From Silanimonas sp. (GTDB taxonomy: Bacteria; Pseudomonadota; Gammaproteobacteria; Xanthomonadales; Xanthomonadaceae): 64,000 bases of DNA. The stretch lies in NCBI RefSeq assembly GCF_027531545.1, contig NZ_JAPZSC010000033.1, forward strand, positions 1-64,000. The letters run 5' to 3'. Each line of letters opens with the position of its first letter. The first letter of the stretch is position 1. Made by a program: the position numbers and the translations under genes. Positions 38,613 through 47,387 of this stretch are shown here, in pieces. The notes below the pieces were generated by a model. The model made no database searches, was not told the origin of the DNA, and saw only the letters and a list, made by a program, of their open reading frames with translations.

Positions 38613-40001
38613 TCAGCGCACGCCGAGCCCGGGGATCGCGCTGATCTGGGCGCCGTCGAAACCCGCCGCTTGGGCGAAGTGCTTGCCGCGTTCGGCGTAG
38701 TCGCGATAGCGCGGGAAACTCGGGGCGCCGGGCGAGAGCAGCACCGTGCCCTTGGTGCCCAGTACCTCCTGCGCGTAGCGCACCGCTTCCTCCATCGAGG
38801 TCGACTCGCGCATCACGAACTTGGCGGCGGTGGCGATGGCCTTCAGGCGCTCGAAGATCGCCGGGCCGTTCTGGCCCATGGTGATGATCGCGCCCGGGGC
38901 ATCCGCAGCGACGCGCTCGGCGAACACGCCCCAATCCAGCCCGCGGTCGTAGCCGCCGACCAGGATGGCCGTGCCCTTGCCCGGGTACCAGTCAAGCGCC
39001 GCGATCGAAGCCATCGGCGTGGTGCTGATCGAATCGTTGACGTAGACCAGCCCGTCCTTCTCCCCGATGCGCTGCAGGCGGTGCGGCAGCGGCTGGAAAT
39101 CGGCGACGCGTTCGGCGAGCGGCACGGGGTCGATGCCCAGCGCCTCGACGGCGGCCATGGCCGCGCAGAGGTTCACCCAGTTGTGGCGGCCCGGCAGCGG
39201 CAGGAACTTCACGTCGATCACGGCCCGGCCACCGCGCATGATCCAGCGATCACGCACATGCCAACCGTCGTCAGTGTTGAACCACTGCACCCGTTGCCCG
39301 CGGGCAGCGAGCGCCGTGCCGACATCGCACAATCGGGCATCGGACGCGTTGAGCAGGGTGATGCCGGGCTGCGCCTCGGTGACGAGCTTCAGTTTGTCGG
39401 CGAAATAGCGCGCCTCGGAACCGTGCCAGTCGAGGTGTTCGGGGAACAGGTTGAGCACCACGGCCACGGCGGGGCGCAGGGCATCGGCGGTCTGGTAGCT
39501 CGACAGTTCAATGGCCCAGGCATCCGGGGGCGGCTGCACGTCGAGCAATTCAAGGAGGGGCAGACCGATGTTCCCGGCCAGCGCGGTGCGCTCGCCCGCC
39601 GCGCGAAGCAGGAAGGCGATCAGCGCGGTGACCGTGCTCTTGCCCTTGGTGCCGGTGACGCAGACGCTGTGGGCACCGGCGTTTTCAGCGAACCAGATCG
39701 CCGTGCCGCTCGTGAAGCGCGCGCCGTGGAGTTCGGCATCGATCTTCGGCGACGAATACGCGCTGATGCCCGGCGACTTGATGACCACGTCGAAGGCCGA
39801 GAGCGCGACGGAATCGACCTCGGTGCGGATGACGAGGGTCGGGTCTTCCTGCGCCTGCAGGTCGGCGACCTCGTCGTCTTTGCAGAAGACCGTCAGCGGC
39901 CGGCCCGGCAGGCGCCAGCGCAGCGCCGCCAGCGCGGCGCGGCCTTCGCGGCCGTAGCCCCAGATCGCGACTTTCTTGCCGTCAAGCTCCGAAATGCGCA
40001 C
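38613..40001 (-). CDS. murD2: UDP-MurNAc-L-alanine--L-glutamate ligase MurD2
   Basis: A 462-residue Mur ligase. The ATP loop GTKGKST is at residues 117-123, NIGLP and the central Mur-ligase motifs follow, and the C-terminal domain has PGAPSFPRYRDY. It is MurD-like, but it pairs with MurL, which marks the MurD2 type. MurD2 adds L-Glu rather than D-Glu to UDP-MurNAc-L-Ala, and MurL then epimerises the product (known from Xanthomonas). The start is GTG at 39999-40001 with a GGAGG ribosome site six bases upstream, inside the end of murL (20-base overlap). Confidence 0.9.
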   Translation of the reverse strand: MRISELDGKKVAIWGYGREGRAALAALRWRLPGRPLTVFCKDDEVADLQAQEDPTLVIRTEVDSVALSAFDVVIKSPGISAYSSPKIDAELHGARFTSGTAIWFAENAGAHSVCVTGTKGKSTVTALIAFLLRAAGERTALAGNIGLPLLELLDVQPPPDAWAIELSSYQTADALRPAVAVVLNLFPEHLDWHGSEARYFADKLKLVTEAQPGITLLNASDARLCDVGTALAARGQRVQWFNTDDGWHVRDRWIMRGGRAVIDVKFLPLPGRHNWVNLCAAMAAVEALGIDPVPLAERVADFQPLPHRLQRIGEKDGLVYVNDSISTTPMASIAALDWYPGKGTAILVGGYDRGLDWGVFAERVAADAPGAIITMGQNGPAIFERLKAIATAAKFVMRESTSMEEAVRYAQEVLGTKGTVLLSPGAPSFPRYRDYAERGKHFAQAAGFDGAQISAIPGLGVR

Positions 40002-41397
40002 CCAGCGCCTCCATCCGTGCCGTCCCCAGCCCGTGCTCGCCCTGGGGGCTGAGCAGTGGTTCGAGGCGCAGGGTAGCCGGATCGAGGGCCGGCTGCTGCG
40101 ATGCGGCGAAACGCGCCACGAGGGCGTCCTCGCGCCACGCCGGGCTGGCCGCCAGCGCGGCCATGGCCGCACGCGATTCGCGGCCCTCGCCCACGCATTC
40201 GAAGGGCTTGTGGCCTTCGATCTCGAGCAGGGCGTCGTACTCGGCGGCCAGCCCCGCATCGTCCAGAAAGTTGCGGCCGAAGATGCCGAGCAGGCGCGGC
40301 TTGGGCATGAAGGGCGCCAGAGCGAGGAAGACGAAATGGCACTTCGGGCAGGCGCCGCACCAGCGCTGCGTGGGCTTTTCGCCGAGCAGGTGGAAGTTGC
40401 GGTTGCAGCTGGAGAAATGCGCGTCGTAGTGCTCGAGGCGCGCGAACTGCCGCGCCACGGCCAGCTCCGAGAACGGCCGCAACAGCGAGACGTAGTCGAA
40501 ATCCGCCGCGACCTGCGCGCGGACGAGCGCGGCGAAATCGCGCTCGAAGTCCCAGCCCTTCGACCACTGGTGGTTCACCTCGCCGGTGCCCGGGATCAGG
40601 CTGCCGTAGCTCGCCGAGTGCTCGTTGGAGAACACCACGCTGCCGTGGCCAGTGAGCAGGGCGGAAAGCACGAGGATCGCCGAGTTCACCGCCGTCACCG
40701 GGATGTGGCCGTTCAATGCGCCCTCGCGATTGAAGGCGAACAGCTCGGGGGCCAGCGCGCGGGTGATGTTGAGCGTGGGCAGACCGGTGCGTTCGGCGCA
40801 GGCGCGGATCAACGGCGAGCTGCCGATCCAGGTGACGGTGGGCGAAGCGCCCAGCGCACGCAGCGCTTCGATCGAGACCAGCGAATCCTTGCCGCCGCCG
40901 ATGGCCACGAGAGCGCGGCGACCGAAAGCGCCGGGGGCTTCGAGGCCCAGCGTTGCCGCGACGGGCCGTGCCGCACCGCCCCGCGGCCAAGCGAGGTGCC
41001 CGCGCAGGTCGAGACCGTTGCGGTAGGCAAATTCGCCGAGGCCGTTCTCGTAGACGCTGGCGACGAAGCCCGCCGTGGCCTCGTCGACCGGCCCGTCGGC
41101 GCATTCGATCACCGACGGTGCGGCGGCCTTGTAGTAGCTGACGCCGGCGACGAAGTGCAGCAGGCGAAGCGCGGCGTCGACCGCCGCCGCTTTCGCTGCG
41201 TCGAAATCCGCCGAACCGGGCTGCACCGCGGTGAACGGGGCGCCGGGGACGGTGATGCGCTCCACCAGTTCGGCGCTGGTCGCGCCGTCGTGGTTGACGA
41301 AGGCGTAGCCCAGCGCGATTTCGCCCGTGGCCGGGTCGAAGCGTTTCGAGGTGAAGCGGAAGGCGCGGATGGCCGCGCGATCGAAGGTCCAGCTCAT
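39982..41397 (-). CDS. murL: UDP-MurNAc-L-alanyl-L-glutamate epimerase MurL
   Basis: A 471-residue protein with a PP-loop-like GGGKDS (residues 167-172) and a Cys-rich CGACPKCHF segment. It matches MurL, which uses ATP to turn the terminal L-Glu of UDP-MurNAc-L-Ala-L-Glu into D-Glu. That replaces a glutamate racemase in peptidoglycan precursor synthesis. It overlaps murD2 at its 3' end and lysAC at its 5' end (ATGA), so the three proteins are made together. The family is known mainly from Xanthomonadales. No murI is visible in this window, which says nothing about the rest of the genome. Confidence 0.88.
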   Translation of the reverse strand: MSWTFDRAAIRAFRFTSKRFDPATGEIALGYAFVNHDGATSAELVERITVPGAPFTAVQPGSADFDAAKAAAVDAALRLLHFVAGVSYYKAAAPSVIECADGPVDEATAGFVASVYENGLGEFAYRNGLDLRGHLAWPRGGAARPVAATLGLEAPGAFGRRALVAIGGGKDSLVSIEALRALGASPTVTWIGSSPLIRACAERTGLPTLNITRALAPELFAFNREGALNGHIPVTAVNSAILVLSALLTGHGSVVFSNEHSASYGSLIPGTGEVNHQWSKGWDFERDFAALVRAQVAADFDYVSLLRPFSELAVARQFARLEHYDAHFSSCNRNFHLLGEKPTQRWCGACPKCHFVFLALAPFMPKPRLLGIFGRNFLDDAGLAAEYDALLEIEGHKPFECVGEGRESRAAMAALAASPAWREDALVARFAASQQPALDPATLRLEPLLSPQGEHGLGTARMEALGAHFGA

Positions 41398-43997
41398 TCC
41401 AGGATCTCCTCGGCGGGCAGTGCACGCAGGTTGTAGCGGCTGGCCATCACCATGCCGTAGGCGCCGGCGTCGGCGAGCAGCACCACGTCGCCTTCGGCCG
41501 TGGCATCGGGCAGGCGACGGCGGCGGCCCAGCACGTCGCCGGTTTCGCAGATGGGGCCCACGACCTCGGCGGGCTCACCCGGCGGATCGTCGAAGCGCGT
41601 GAGGTTCACGATGCCGTGCCAGGCGTTGTAGAGCGCCGGGCGCAGCAGGGCGTTCATGCCGGCATCCAGGCCCACGCGTCGCACGCCCTGCTTGTGCATG
41701 GTCGATGTGACGCGGGCCAGCAGCACGCCGGCCTCGGCGACGAGGAAGCGGCCGGGCTCGATCCACAGCGCGTACTGCGGATACACCGACTTCATCTCGG
41801 CCAGCATCGCGCCGAAGGCCGCCATGTCGAAGGGCTCGCTCTCCGGCTGGTAGGGGATGCCGATGCCACCGCCCACGTCGATGCGTTCGACGGTGCCGAT
41901 GGCGTCGGCCACCGAGGCCAGCCGCGCGTACACCTCGCGCCAGTGGTTGGCGTCGAAGATCCCGCTGCCGATGTGCGAATGCAGGCCGGTGAGGCGCGCG
42001 CCGAGCGCCTTCGCGGCGGCGGCGGCGGCGGGCGCGTCGTCCAGCGGCAGGCCAAACTTCGCTTCCTTGCCGCCGGTCTTCACCTTGTCGTGGTGGCCCG
42101 AGCCGAAGCCCGGATCGACGCGCAGCGTGAGCTCGCGGCCGCGGAACACCTCGGGCCACTCAGCGAGCAGCGCGGCGTTGTCGAGCGTCACGTGCACGCC
42201 GAGATCGAACGCCTTCTCGAACTCGACGCGCGGCGCGAAGCTCGGCGTGAACAGCACGCGCTTCGGATCGAGGCCGGGCAGCGTCGCCAGCACGTGTTCC
42301 ACCTCGGCCAGCGACACGCACTCGAAGCCGAGGCCCTCGGCCTCCAGCGCCTTCAGAATGACGGGGTGCGGGTTGGCCTTCAGCGCGTAATGCGCGCGGT
42401 CCACCGCGGTCAGGGCCTTCAGCTGGCGGGCGCGCTCGCGCACGGTCGGCAGGTGGTAGGCGTAGACGGGCGCAGCGCGTTCCGCGAGCGCGATCAAGCG
42501 GGCACGGTCGGCCTGCCACCACGTGGCGCGCGGCGTGCGCGGCGCACCCAGCTCGCGCCAGCTCGGGCCAAACACCGCCGTCTCGTCCACCGGCATCGCG
42601 TTGGAAGCGATGAGCAGGCCATGCAGCGTCGGCAGCAGGCCTTCCGCGATCGCCTCGTCGACGACGAAGGTGAGGTTGAGGTCGTTCGAGCTCTGCGAGA
42701 TCAGGTGCACGCGCTCCCGGCCGAAGGTGGCCAGCACCTCGGTGAGCCGGTGCAGGCGCGAGCGCATGCCGCGGCCGACCAGCGTGATCGCCGAGCACGG
42801 CGCGATCACCTTGACCCGGCAGATGCGCTCGAGGTCGCGGCACAGCGCTTCGAGCACGTTGGTGCTGACCAGGTTGTCGCTCGGGTCCAACGACACGGTG
42901 ACGTTGGTCTCCGAGGAACCGATCAGGTCCACCGACAGGCCGTGCGACTTGAAGCAGCCGAAGACCTCCGCGAGGAAGCCCACCTGCTGCCACATGCCGA
43001 TGGTCTCCATCGACACCAGCACGATGCCGCGCCGCGCGCTGATCGCCTTGACCCCGGCCACCGTCGCCGCCTGCCCGTCAATGACGGTGCCGGCGAGGTC
43101 GGGGTTCTCGGTGTCGCGGATCCACATCGGCACGCCCGCCTCGCGGCAGGGCGTCAGGCAGCGCGGGTGCAGCACCTTGGCGCCAGTCGTCGCGATCTCC
43201 TGCGCTTCGGCGAAGTCCAACCGCGAGAGCAGGCGCGCGTCCGGCACCTGGCGCGGGTTGGCGCTGAACATGCCGGGCACGTCGGTCCAGATCTCGACGC
43301 GACGCGCCTTCAGCAGGGCGCCGAAGTAGGCGGCCGACGTATCCGACCCCCCGCGACCAAGAATCGCCGTGCCGCCGTCGCGATGGCGGGCGATGAAGCC
43401 CTGCGTGATCGCGAAACGTTCGGGCTTCGCCATCAGCCGCTCCCGTGCCACCGGGTCCATGAAGTCGCAGGACACCGACAGGCGCTGCGCCCATGCGCTG
43501 GCGTTGGGCTGCTCGATGGCGCGCATCGAATCGCGCGCGTCCCACCATTCCAACACCATGCCTTGCGTGCGCAGGTAGGCCACGCCGAGCGTCGAACTGA
43601 GCAGCTCGCCCTGGGCCAGTACCTCGGCCTGCCACGCCAGCTCGGCCGACGCGGCACGCGGGTCGGACGCCAAGGCGCGCAAGGCGGCGAAGCGCGCACC
43701 CAAGCACGCCTCGACGTCGACGCCGAGTTCGGCGGCGAACGCGGCATGGCGCGCGATGAGAGCTTCCGCCTGGGCATGAAGGCCGGGCATGTCCTGATGC
43801 CCATCGATCATGGCCTGCAGCGCATTCGTCACGCCCGAGAGGGCCGAAACCACCACCAGTACGCGCGCGCCGTCCTCCTCCGCGCGGCGGCGCATGAGTT
43901 TCCCGATCGTGTCCCAGCGCGATTTTTTCGACACGCTGGTGCCCCCGAACTTCAGGACGATCCAGTCATTGGCGAACGCGGGGACAGGGCTACTCAT
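41394..43997 (-). CDS. lysAC: Bifunctional aspartate kinase / diaminopimelate decarboxylase
   Basis: An 867-residue fusion covering the first and last steps of lysine synthesis. Residues 1-300 are aspartate kinase (KFGGTSVS at 15-22), and 300-460 hold ACT regulatory domains. About 480-867 is the PLP-dependent decarboxylase, with the Lys in HYALKANPHP, a PLP-binding GSGHH and CETGD near the end. The fusion is characteristic of Xanthomonadales. Diaminopimelate made between these steps is also used in peptidoglycan, which fits the overlap with murL. The ATG lacks a Shine-Dalgarno but is overlapped by a tiny upstream frame. Confidence 0.95.
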   Translation of the reverse strand: MSSPVPAFANDWIVLKFGGTSVSKKSRWDTIGKLMRRRAEEDGARVLVVVSALSGVTNALQAMIDGHQDMPGLHAQAEALIARHAAFAAELGVDVEACLGARFAALRALASDPRAASAELAWQAEVLAQGELLSSTLGVAYLRTQGMVLEWWDARDSMRAIEQPNASAWAQRLSVSCDFMDPVARERLMAKPERFAITQGFIARHRDGGTAILGRGGSDTSAAYFGALLKARRVEIWTDVPGMFSANPRQVPDARLLSRLDFAEAQEIATTGAKVLHPRCLTPCREAGVPMWIRDTENPDLAGTVIDGQAATVAGVKAISARRGIVLVSMETIGMWQQVGFLAEVFGCFKSHGLSVDLIGSSETNVTVSLDPSDNLVSTNVLEALCRDLERICRVKVIAPCSAITLVGRGMRSRLHRLTEVLATFGRERVHLISQSSNDLNLTFVVDEAIAEGLLPTLHGLLIASNAMPVDETAVFGPSWRELGAPRTPRATWWQADRARLIALAERAAPVYAYHLPTVRERARQLKALTAVDRAHYALKANPHPVILKALEAEGLGFECVSLAEVEHVLATLPGLDPKRVLFTPSFAPRVEFEKAFDLGVHVTLDNAALLAEWPEVFRGRELTLRVDPGFGSGHHDKVKTGGKEAKFGLPLDDAPAAAAAAKALGARLTGLHSHIGSGIFDANHWREVYARLASVADAIGTVERIDVGGGIGIPYQPESEPFDMAAFGAMLAEMKSVYPQYALWIEPGRFLVAEAGVLLARVTSTMHKQGVRRVGLDAGMNALLRPALYNAWHGIVNLTRFDDPPGEPAEVVGPICETGDVLGRRRRLPDATAEGDVVLLADAGAYGMVMASRYNLRALPAEEILE

Positions 43998-44011
43998 CGG
44001 GGCACGCTCAT
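43994..44011 (-). CDS. Five-codon upstream frame overlapping the lysAC start
   Basis: ATG-AGC-GTG-CCC-CGA-TGA (MSVPR) ends in an ATGA overlap with the lysAC start codon. A GAGGTG ribosome site lies about nine bases before its ATG, while the lysAC ATG has none. It could load ribosomes for lysAC by coupling. The frame is so short that chance is quite possible. Confidence 0.3.
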   Translation of the reverse strand: MSVPR

Positions 44012-44051
44012 CGGGGTTGGCACCTCACAGGGCCGTGGGTTCTGGGGCTTC

Positions 44052-44083
44052 GGGAAAAAGGAATGCCGCCTCGAGAGGCGGCA
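44052..44083 (-). terminator. Terminator-like hairpin in the lysAC leader
   Basis: On the minus strand TGCCGCCT and AGGCGGCA form an 8-bp stem (44064-44083, loop CTCG), followed directly by TTCCTTTTTCCC. This is the only hairpin-plus-T-run I see in the window, and it works only toward lysAC. It lies 55-86 bases before the lysAC start, so it may attenuate the operon. It could also end an antisense transcript from the phzF region. The gap does not show a recognisable lysine riboswitch. Confidence 0.6.
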
Positions 44084-44181
44084 GCGCAAGGATACCGTGG
44101 CCCCACCGTGGACGCCGAGGGGCCGTGGTCGATCCGCTGCGCGTCTTGTGGCGATGCGCGGGCAGCGGGGACACTGTGCGC

Positions 44182-45069
44182 ATGACGACTCGTGATCCTG
44201 TCCAACGCGACTACATGCAACTCGACGTCTTCGCCGACCAGCCGGGCCGGGGCAATCCCCTGGGCGTGGTGTTCGGCGCAGACGACTTCGACACCGCCGC
44301 CATGCAGGCCCTCGCCGCGTGGCTCAATCTTTCCGAAACCACCTTCGTGCTTCCGGCCACGCAGCCCGCGGCCGACTACCGCCTGCGCATCTTCACGCCG
44401 CGGCAGGAACTGCCCTTCGCCGGCCACCCGAGCGTCGGGACCGCGCACGCGGTGCTGGAGCGCGGCCTCGCGACGCCGAAGGCGGCGGCCGATCGTGGCG
44501 CCCTCGTGCAGGAATGCGCGGCCGGCCTGCTGCCCCTGCGCATCTGCGGCGAAGGTGCGGCGCGCGTGATCCACGTGCGCGCACCGCGTGGTGTCGAGCG
44601 CGCGGCGGATGCCCGCGCCGTGCTGGCCAGCCTCCTCGGCGCGCCGCTGGGCGCCGTGCGTCCCGCCTTGGTCGACAACGGCCCGCGCTGGTGGTGCATC
44701 GAGCTCGCCAACGAAGCGACCGTGCGCCGGTTGGCACCGGACCTCGAAGCGATGGCCGCGGCGAACCAGGCCGACGGCAGCGTCGGTGTCGCCGTGTTCG
44801 CGCGCTGCAGCGGGCCGGATTACGCCCTCGTCGTCAGGGCTTTCGTCCCCGCCGACGGCATTCCGGAAGACCCGGTCACCGGCAGCGCCAACGCCGCCAT
44901 CGCCGCGTGGCTGCAGGCGAACATCGCTTTGCCGTCGGCGCGCTTCCGCAGCTCGCAGGGCCGCGAAGTGGGCCGCGACGGCGTGGTCGAGATCGAGGTC
45001 GACGCCGAAGGCGAGGTCTGGATCGGCGGCCTGACGCAGACCGTCATCGAGGGCACGCTGGCGTGGTGA
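44182..45069 (+). CDS. PhzF family isomerase-like protein (first copy)
   Basis: A 295-residue protein of the PhzF fold (two alpha/beta barrels sharing ancestry with diaminopimelate epimerase). The catalytic-type Glu lies in LSETTFVLP, and FAGHPSVGTAH and DPVTGSANAA are family motifs. Most such proteins have unknown substrates; phenazine synthesis itself is not implied because no other phz genes are present. It overlaps the next gene, a second PhzF paralogue, by GTGA. It diverges from lysAC. Confidence 0.9.
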   Translation: MTTRDPVQRDYMQLDVFADQPGRGNPLGVVFGADDFDTAAMQALAAWLNLSETTFVLPATQPAADYRLRIFTPRQELPFAGHPSVGTAHAVLERGLATPKAAADRGALVQECAAGLLPLRICGEGAARVIHVRAPRGVERAADARAVLASLLGAPLGAVRPALVDNGPRWWCIELANEATVRRLAPDLEAMAAANQADGSVGVAVFARCSGPDYALVVRAFVPADGIPEDPVTGSANAAIAAWLQANIALPSARFRSSQGREVGRDGVVEIEVDAEGEVWIGGLTQTVIEGTLAW

Positions 45070-45947
45070 CGCGGCGCTTCATGCATCTCGACGTCTTCGC
45101 GCCGCGGGCGGGCGCCGGCAATCCGCTGGCCGTCGTCCTCGACGCCGAGGGCCTCGACACCGCGGCCATGCAGCGCATCGCCGCGTGGACGAACGTCATC
45201 GAAACCACCTTCGTGCTGCCGCCGACCACGCCGGAGGCCAGCTACCGGGTGCGCATCTTCACACCGCGCCGCGAATTGGCCTTCGCCGGGCACCCCAGCG
45301 TCGGCACCGCGCATGCGGTGCTGGCCGCAGGCCTCGCCACGCCGCGTGAGGCCGCCGAGGGCACGCGCCTGCTGGTGCAGGAATGCGGTGCCGGCCTCTT
45401 GCCGGTGCGCGTGGAAGGCGACGGGCCGACGCAGGCCCTGTTCGTCCAGGCGCCGGCCACGCAGGTGCTGGCGCGCCGCGACGGCGAGGATGCGGGCCTG
45501 CGGGCGCTGCTCGGTGAGCGGCTCTCGACGGCCGGCGCCGCGCTGATCGACAGCGGCCGCCGCTGGTGGGCCGCCGAACTCGTGGACGAAGCCGCGGTGC
45601 GCGGCTGGACGCCGGACTTCAATGGCATCGCCGCATTGGCCGCTCCGCACGAGGCGATGGGCCTCGCCGTGTTCGCGCGCTGCCACGGCACCGACTACGG
45701 CCTCGTCGTGCGCGCGCTGATGCCCTTCCACGGCCACTACGAAGACCCGGCCTCGGGCGCGGCGAACGCCGCGCTGGCCGGCTATCTGCATGCCACGGGG
45801 CAAGCCCGCGAGCTCAGCGACCGCTATGTCGTCAGCCAGGGTCGCGAAGTCGGCCGCGACGCGCGCTTGTCGCTGGTCCGCGAGGGCGGACGCATCTGGG
45901 TGGGCGGCACCACGCAGACGGTGGTCGCCGGGTCCCTGCGCTGGTAG
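45066..45947 (+). CDS. PhzF family isomerase-like protein (second copy)
   Basis: A 293-residue paralogue of the preceding gene, with the same motifs IETTFVLP, FAGHPSVGTAH and EDPASGAANAA. The GTG start at 45066 overlaps the first copy's stop; ATG 45081 would remove five residues only. Equal length, tandem position and coupling point to a duplication that may now form a heterodimer. Substrate unknown. Confidence 0.9.
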   Translation: MTRRFMHLDVFAPRAGAGNPLAVVLDAEGLDTAAMQRIAAWTNVIETTFVLPPTTPEASYRVRIFTPRRELAFAGHPSVGTAHAVLAAGLATPREAAEGTRLLVQECGAGLLPVRVEGDGPTQALFVQAPATQVLARRDGEDAGLRALLGERLSTAGAALIDSGRRWWAAELVDEAAVRGWTPDFNGIAALAAPHEAMGLAVFARCHGTDYGLVVRALMPFHGHYEDPASGAANAALAGYLHATGQARELSDRYVVSQGREVGRDARLSLVREGGRIWVGGTTQTVVAGSLRW

Positions 45948-45948
45948 C

Positions 45949-46566
45949 TCAGGTTTCCGGCACCACGTCCACGCGGACGCGGATCGAATCGCCCGGGTGG
46001 TAGGGCGTCTCGGTCGTGTAGACGTGGCCGTTGTAGTCGTAGGCGACGCGGTAGCCAACCACGCGGTCTTCGGCACGACCGTCCGACACCGTCTGGCAGC
46101 GCTGCTCGTAGCGCACCGTCTCGCGCTCGTAGCTGCGGCCGTAGCCGTCGTCGTAGCGCTGGCGGCTGCGGTCGTTGGCGATGGCACCGCCAAGCAGCGC
46201 ACCGGCCACCGTCGCGGCACGACGGCCGTCACCGTCGCCGAACTGGCGGCCGATGGCCGCGCCGACGATGCCGCCCAGCACGGTATTGGTGGCCGTGCCC
46301 GGGCCGCCCTGGCGCGCATAGCGGCGGTCGTCGTAGCCGTAACCGCGCTCCCGGCTGACGTAACGCACCGGCTCCTGCCAGCACTGCTGGCGGTAGCTGG
46401 GCTCGCCCGGGGCGAGGATCGGATCGACGTTCACCACGCGCGCGGTGTCCCAGCGCGGCCCGTTGTCGCCGCGATAGCCCGAGTCGTAGCGGCTGTCGTA
46501 GTACTGCGCCGAAGCGGTGCCGGCGACGAGGGCAAGGGCGGCCACGAGGGCGGTGCGGCGGATCAT
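45949..46566 (-). CDS. Glycine-zipper (2TM, Rick_17kDa-like) envelope protein
   Basis: A 205-residue exported protein. The signal peptide covers residues 1-21 (ending ASA). A Tyr/Arg-rich region leads to the glycine zipper NTVLGGIVGAAIG...AGALLGGAIA in the middle, typical of Rickettsia 17-kDa surface antigen-like proteins in the outer membrane. The C-terminal 60 residues form a beta-rich YDYNGHVYTTETPYHPG-type domain. ATG 46564-46566 has a GGAGAG ribosome site. Function is unknown; likely envelope-associated. Confidence 0.82.
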   Translation of the reverse strand: MIRRTALVAALALVAGTASAQYYDSRYDSGYRGDNGPRWDTARVVNVDPILAPGEPSYRQQCWQEPVRYVSRERGYGYDDRRYARQGGPGTATNTVLGGIVGAAIGRQFGDGDGRRAATVAGALLGGAIANDRSRQRYDDGYGRSYERETVRYEQRCQTVSDGRAEDRVVGYRVAYDYNGHVYTTETPYHPGDSIRVRVDVVPET

Positions 46567-46682
46567 CGGGTCTCTCCGGGCCGCGGGAGTGCGGCGCAAG
46601 GAGAGACTCGGGCCGCGCGGGTCAACACAGGCTTAATCGGACGGCAGGGCGACGGCGCGTTCAGCGGGCCGAAAGCCGGCGT

Positions 46683-47387
46683 TCAAGGCACCGACAGCGC
46701 AGGCGCCAGCCAGGCCAGGGCGGCCTGCGCAGACCGCGCCGCGGAGGCCCCCATCACCGGCGCGACGTGCCCGCCGGGCACACGGCATAGGCTGGCACCG
46801 ATGGCGTTCGCGTAAGCAGCCGACGCCGCGGGCGGGATGTCGTCATCGGCGTCGCTGGCGATGACCAGCGTGGGGGCGCCGGCATCGGGCAGCGCCAAGC
46901 CGGCGTGCGCTTCACACAGCACGGCCGCGCTCTCGTCGCGCCAATGCCGGAACGCGAACTGCTGGTCGGCGAAGCCCGCCCCGGCCAAGGCGCGTTGCGT
47001 GCTCGCGAAGCGCCCCTCGGTGCACCAGGGCACGACATCGCTGGAGGCAGTGAATGACGGAACGGCCGTGATCCAGGGCGCCGGCGGCAGCGGATTCACG
47101 AGGACGAGGGCCCGGGGGCGCGATGCCGTCGCCACGCGCGCCATGGCCGCGACGGCCAACAGCCCACCGAGGCTGGCACCCACCAGGACGTCGACGGGCG
47201 CCGCCTCCACCGCATCGACCGCCTGCGCTAGGTAATCGTCGAGTCGAGTCGCCGCGAGGCCACCGGCGGCCGGCTCGAAGTCCGGCGCATCGACCCGCCA
47301 ACCCTCGGCTTCGAACAGGCGTCGCCAGATCGCCCACTGGCCGCCCCAGGCACCGGCGCCATGCAGGAACAGCGCGCGCGGGCTCAA
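46683..47387 (-). CDS. Alpha/beta hydrolase
   Basis: A 234-residue hydrolase with an HGAGAWGGQW oxyanion region (from residue 9), the nucleophile Ser72 in GASLGG, an acidic SDADDDIP stretch and His in GGHVAP. The best start is TTG at 47385-47387, overlapping the osmC stop (TTGA); no ATG or GTG gives the N-terminal strand. The frame upstream is open but lies over osmC and the amidohydrolase in shadow. Substrate unknown. Coupled to osmC. Confidence 0.8.
   Translation of the reverse strand: MSPRALFLHGAGAWGGQWAIWRRLFEAEGWRVDAPDFEPAAGGLAATRLDDYLAQAVDAVEAAPVDVLVGASLGGLLAVAAMARVATASRPRALVLVNPLPPAPWITAVPSFTASSDVVPWCTEGRFASTQRALAGAGFADQQFAFRHWRDESAAVLCEAHAGLALPDAGAPTLVIASDADDDIPPAASAAYANAIGASLCRVPGGHVAPVMGASAARSAQAALAWLAPALSVP

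Noticed and set aside
43998-44181. Lysine riboswitch before lysAC
   Set aside because: The gap is about the right size, but I see none of the conserved junction motifs of the L box, only a simple terminator hairpin.
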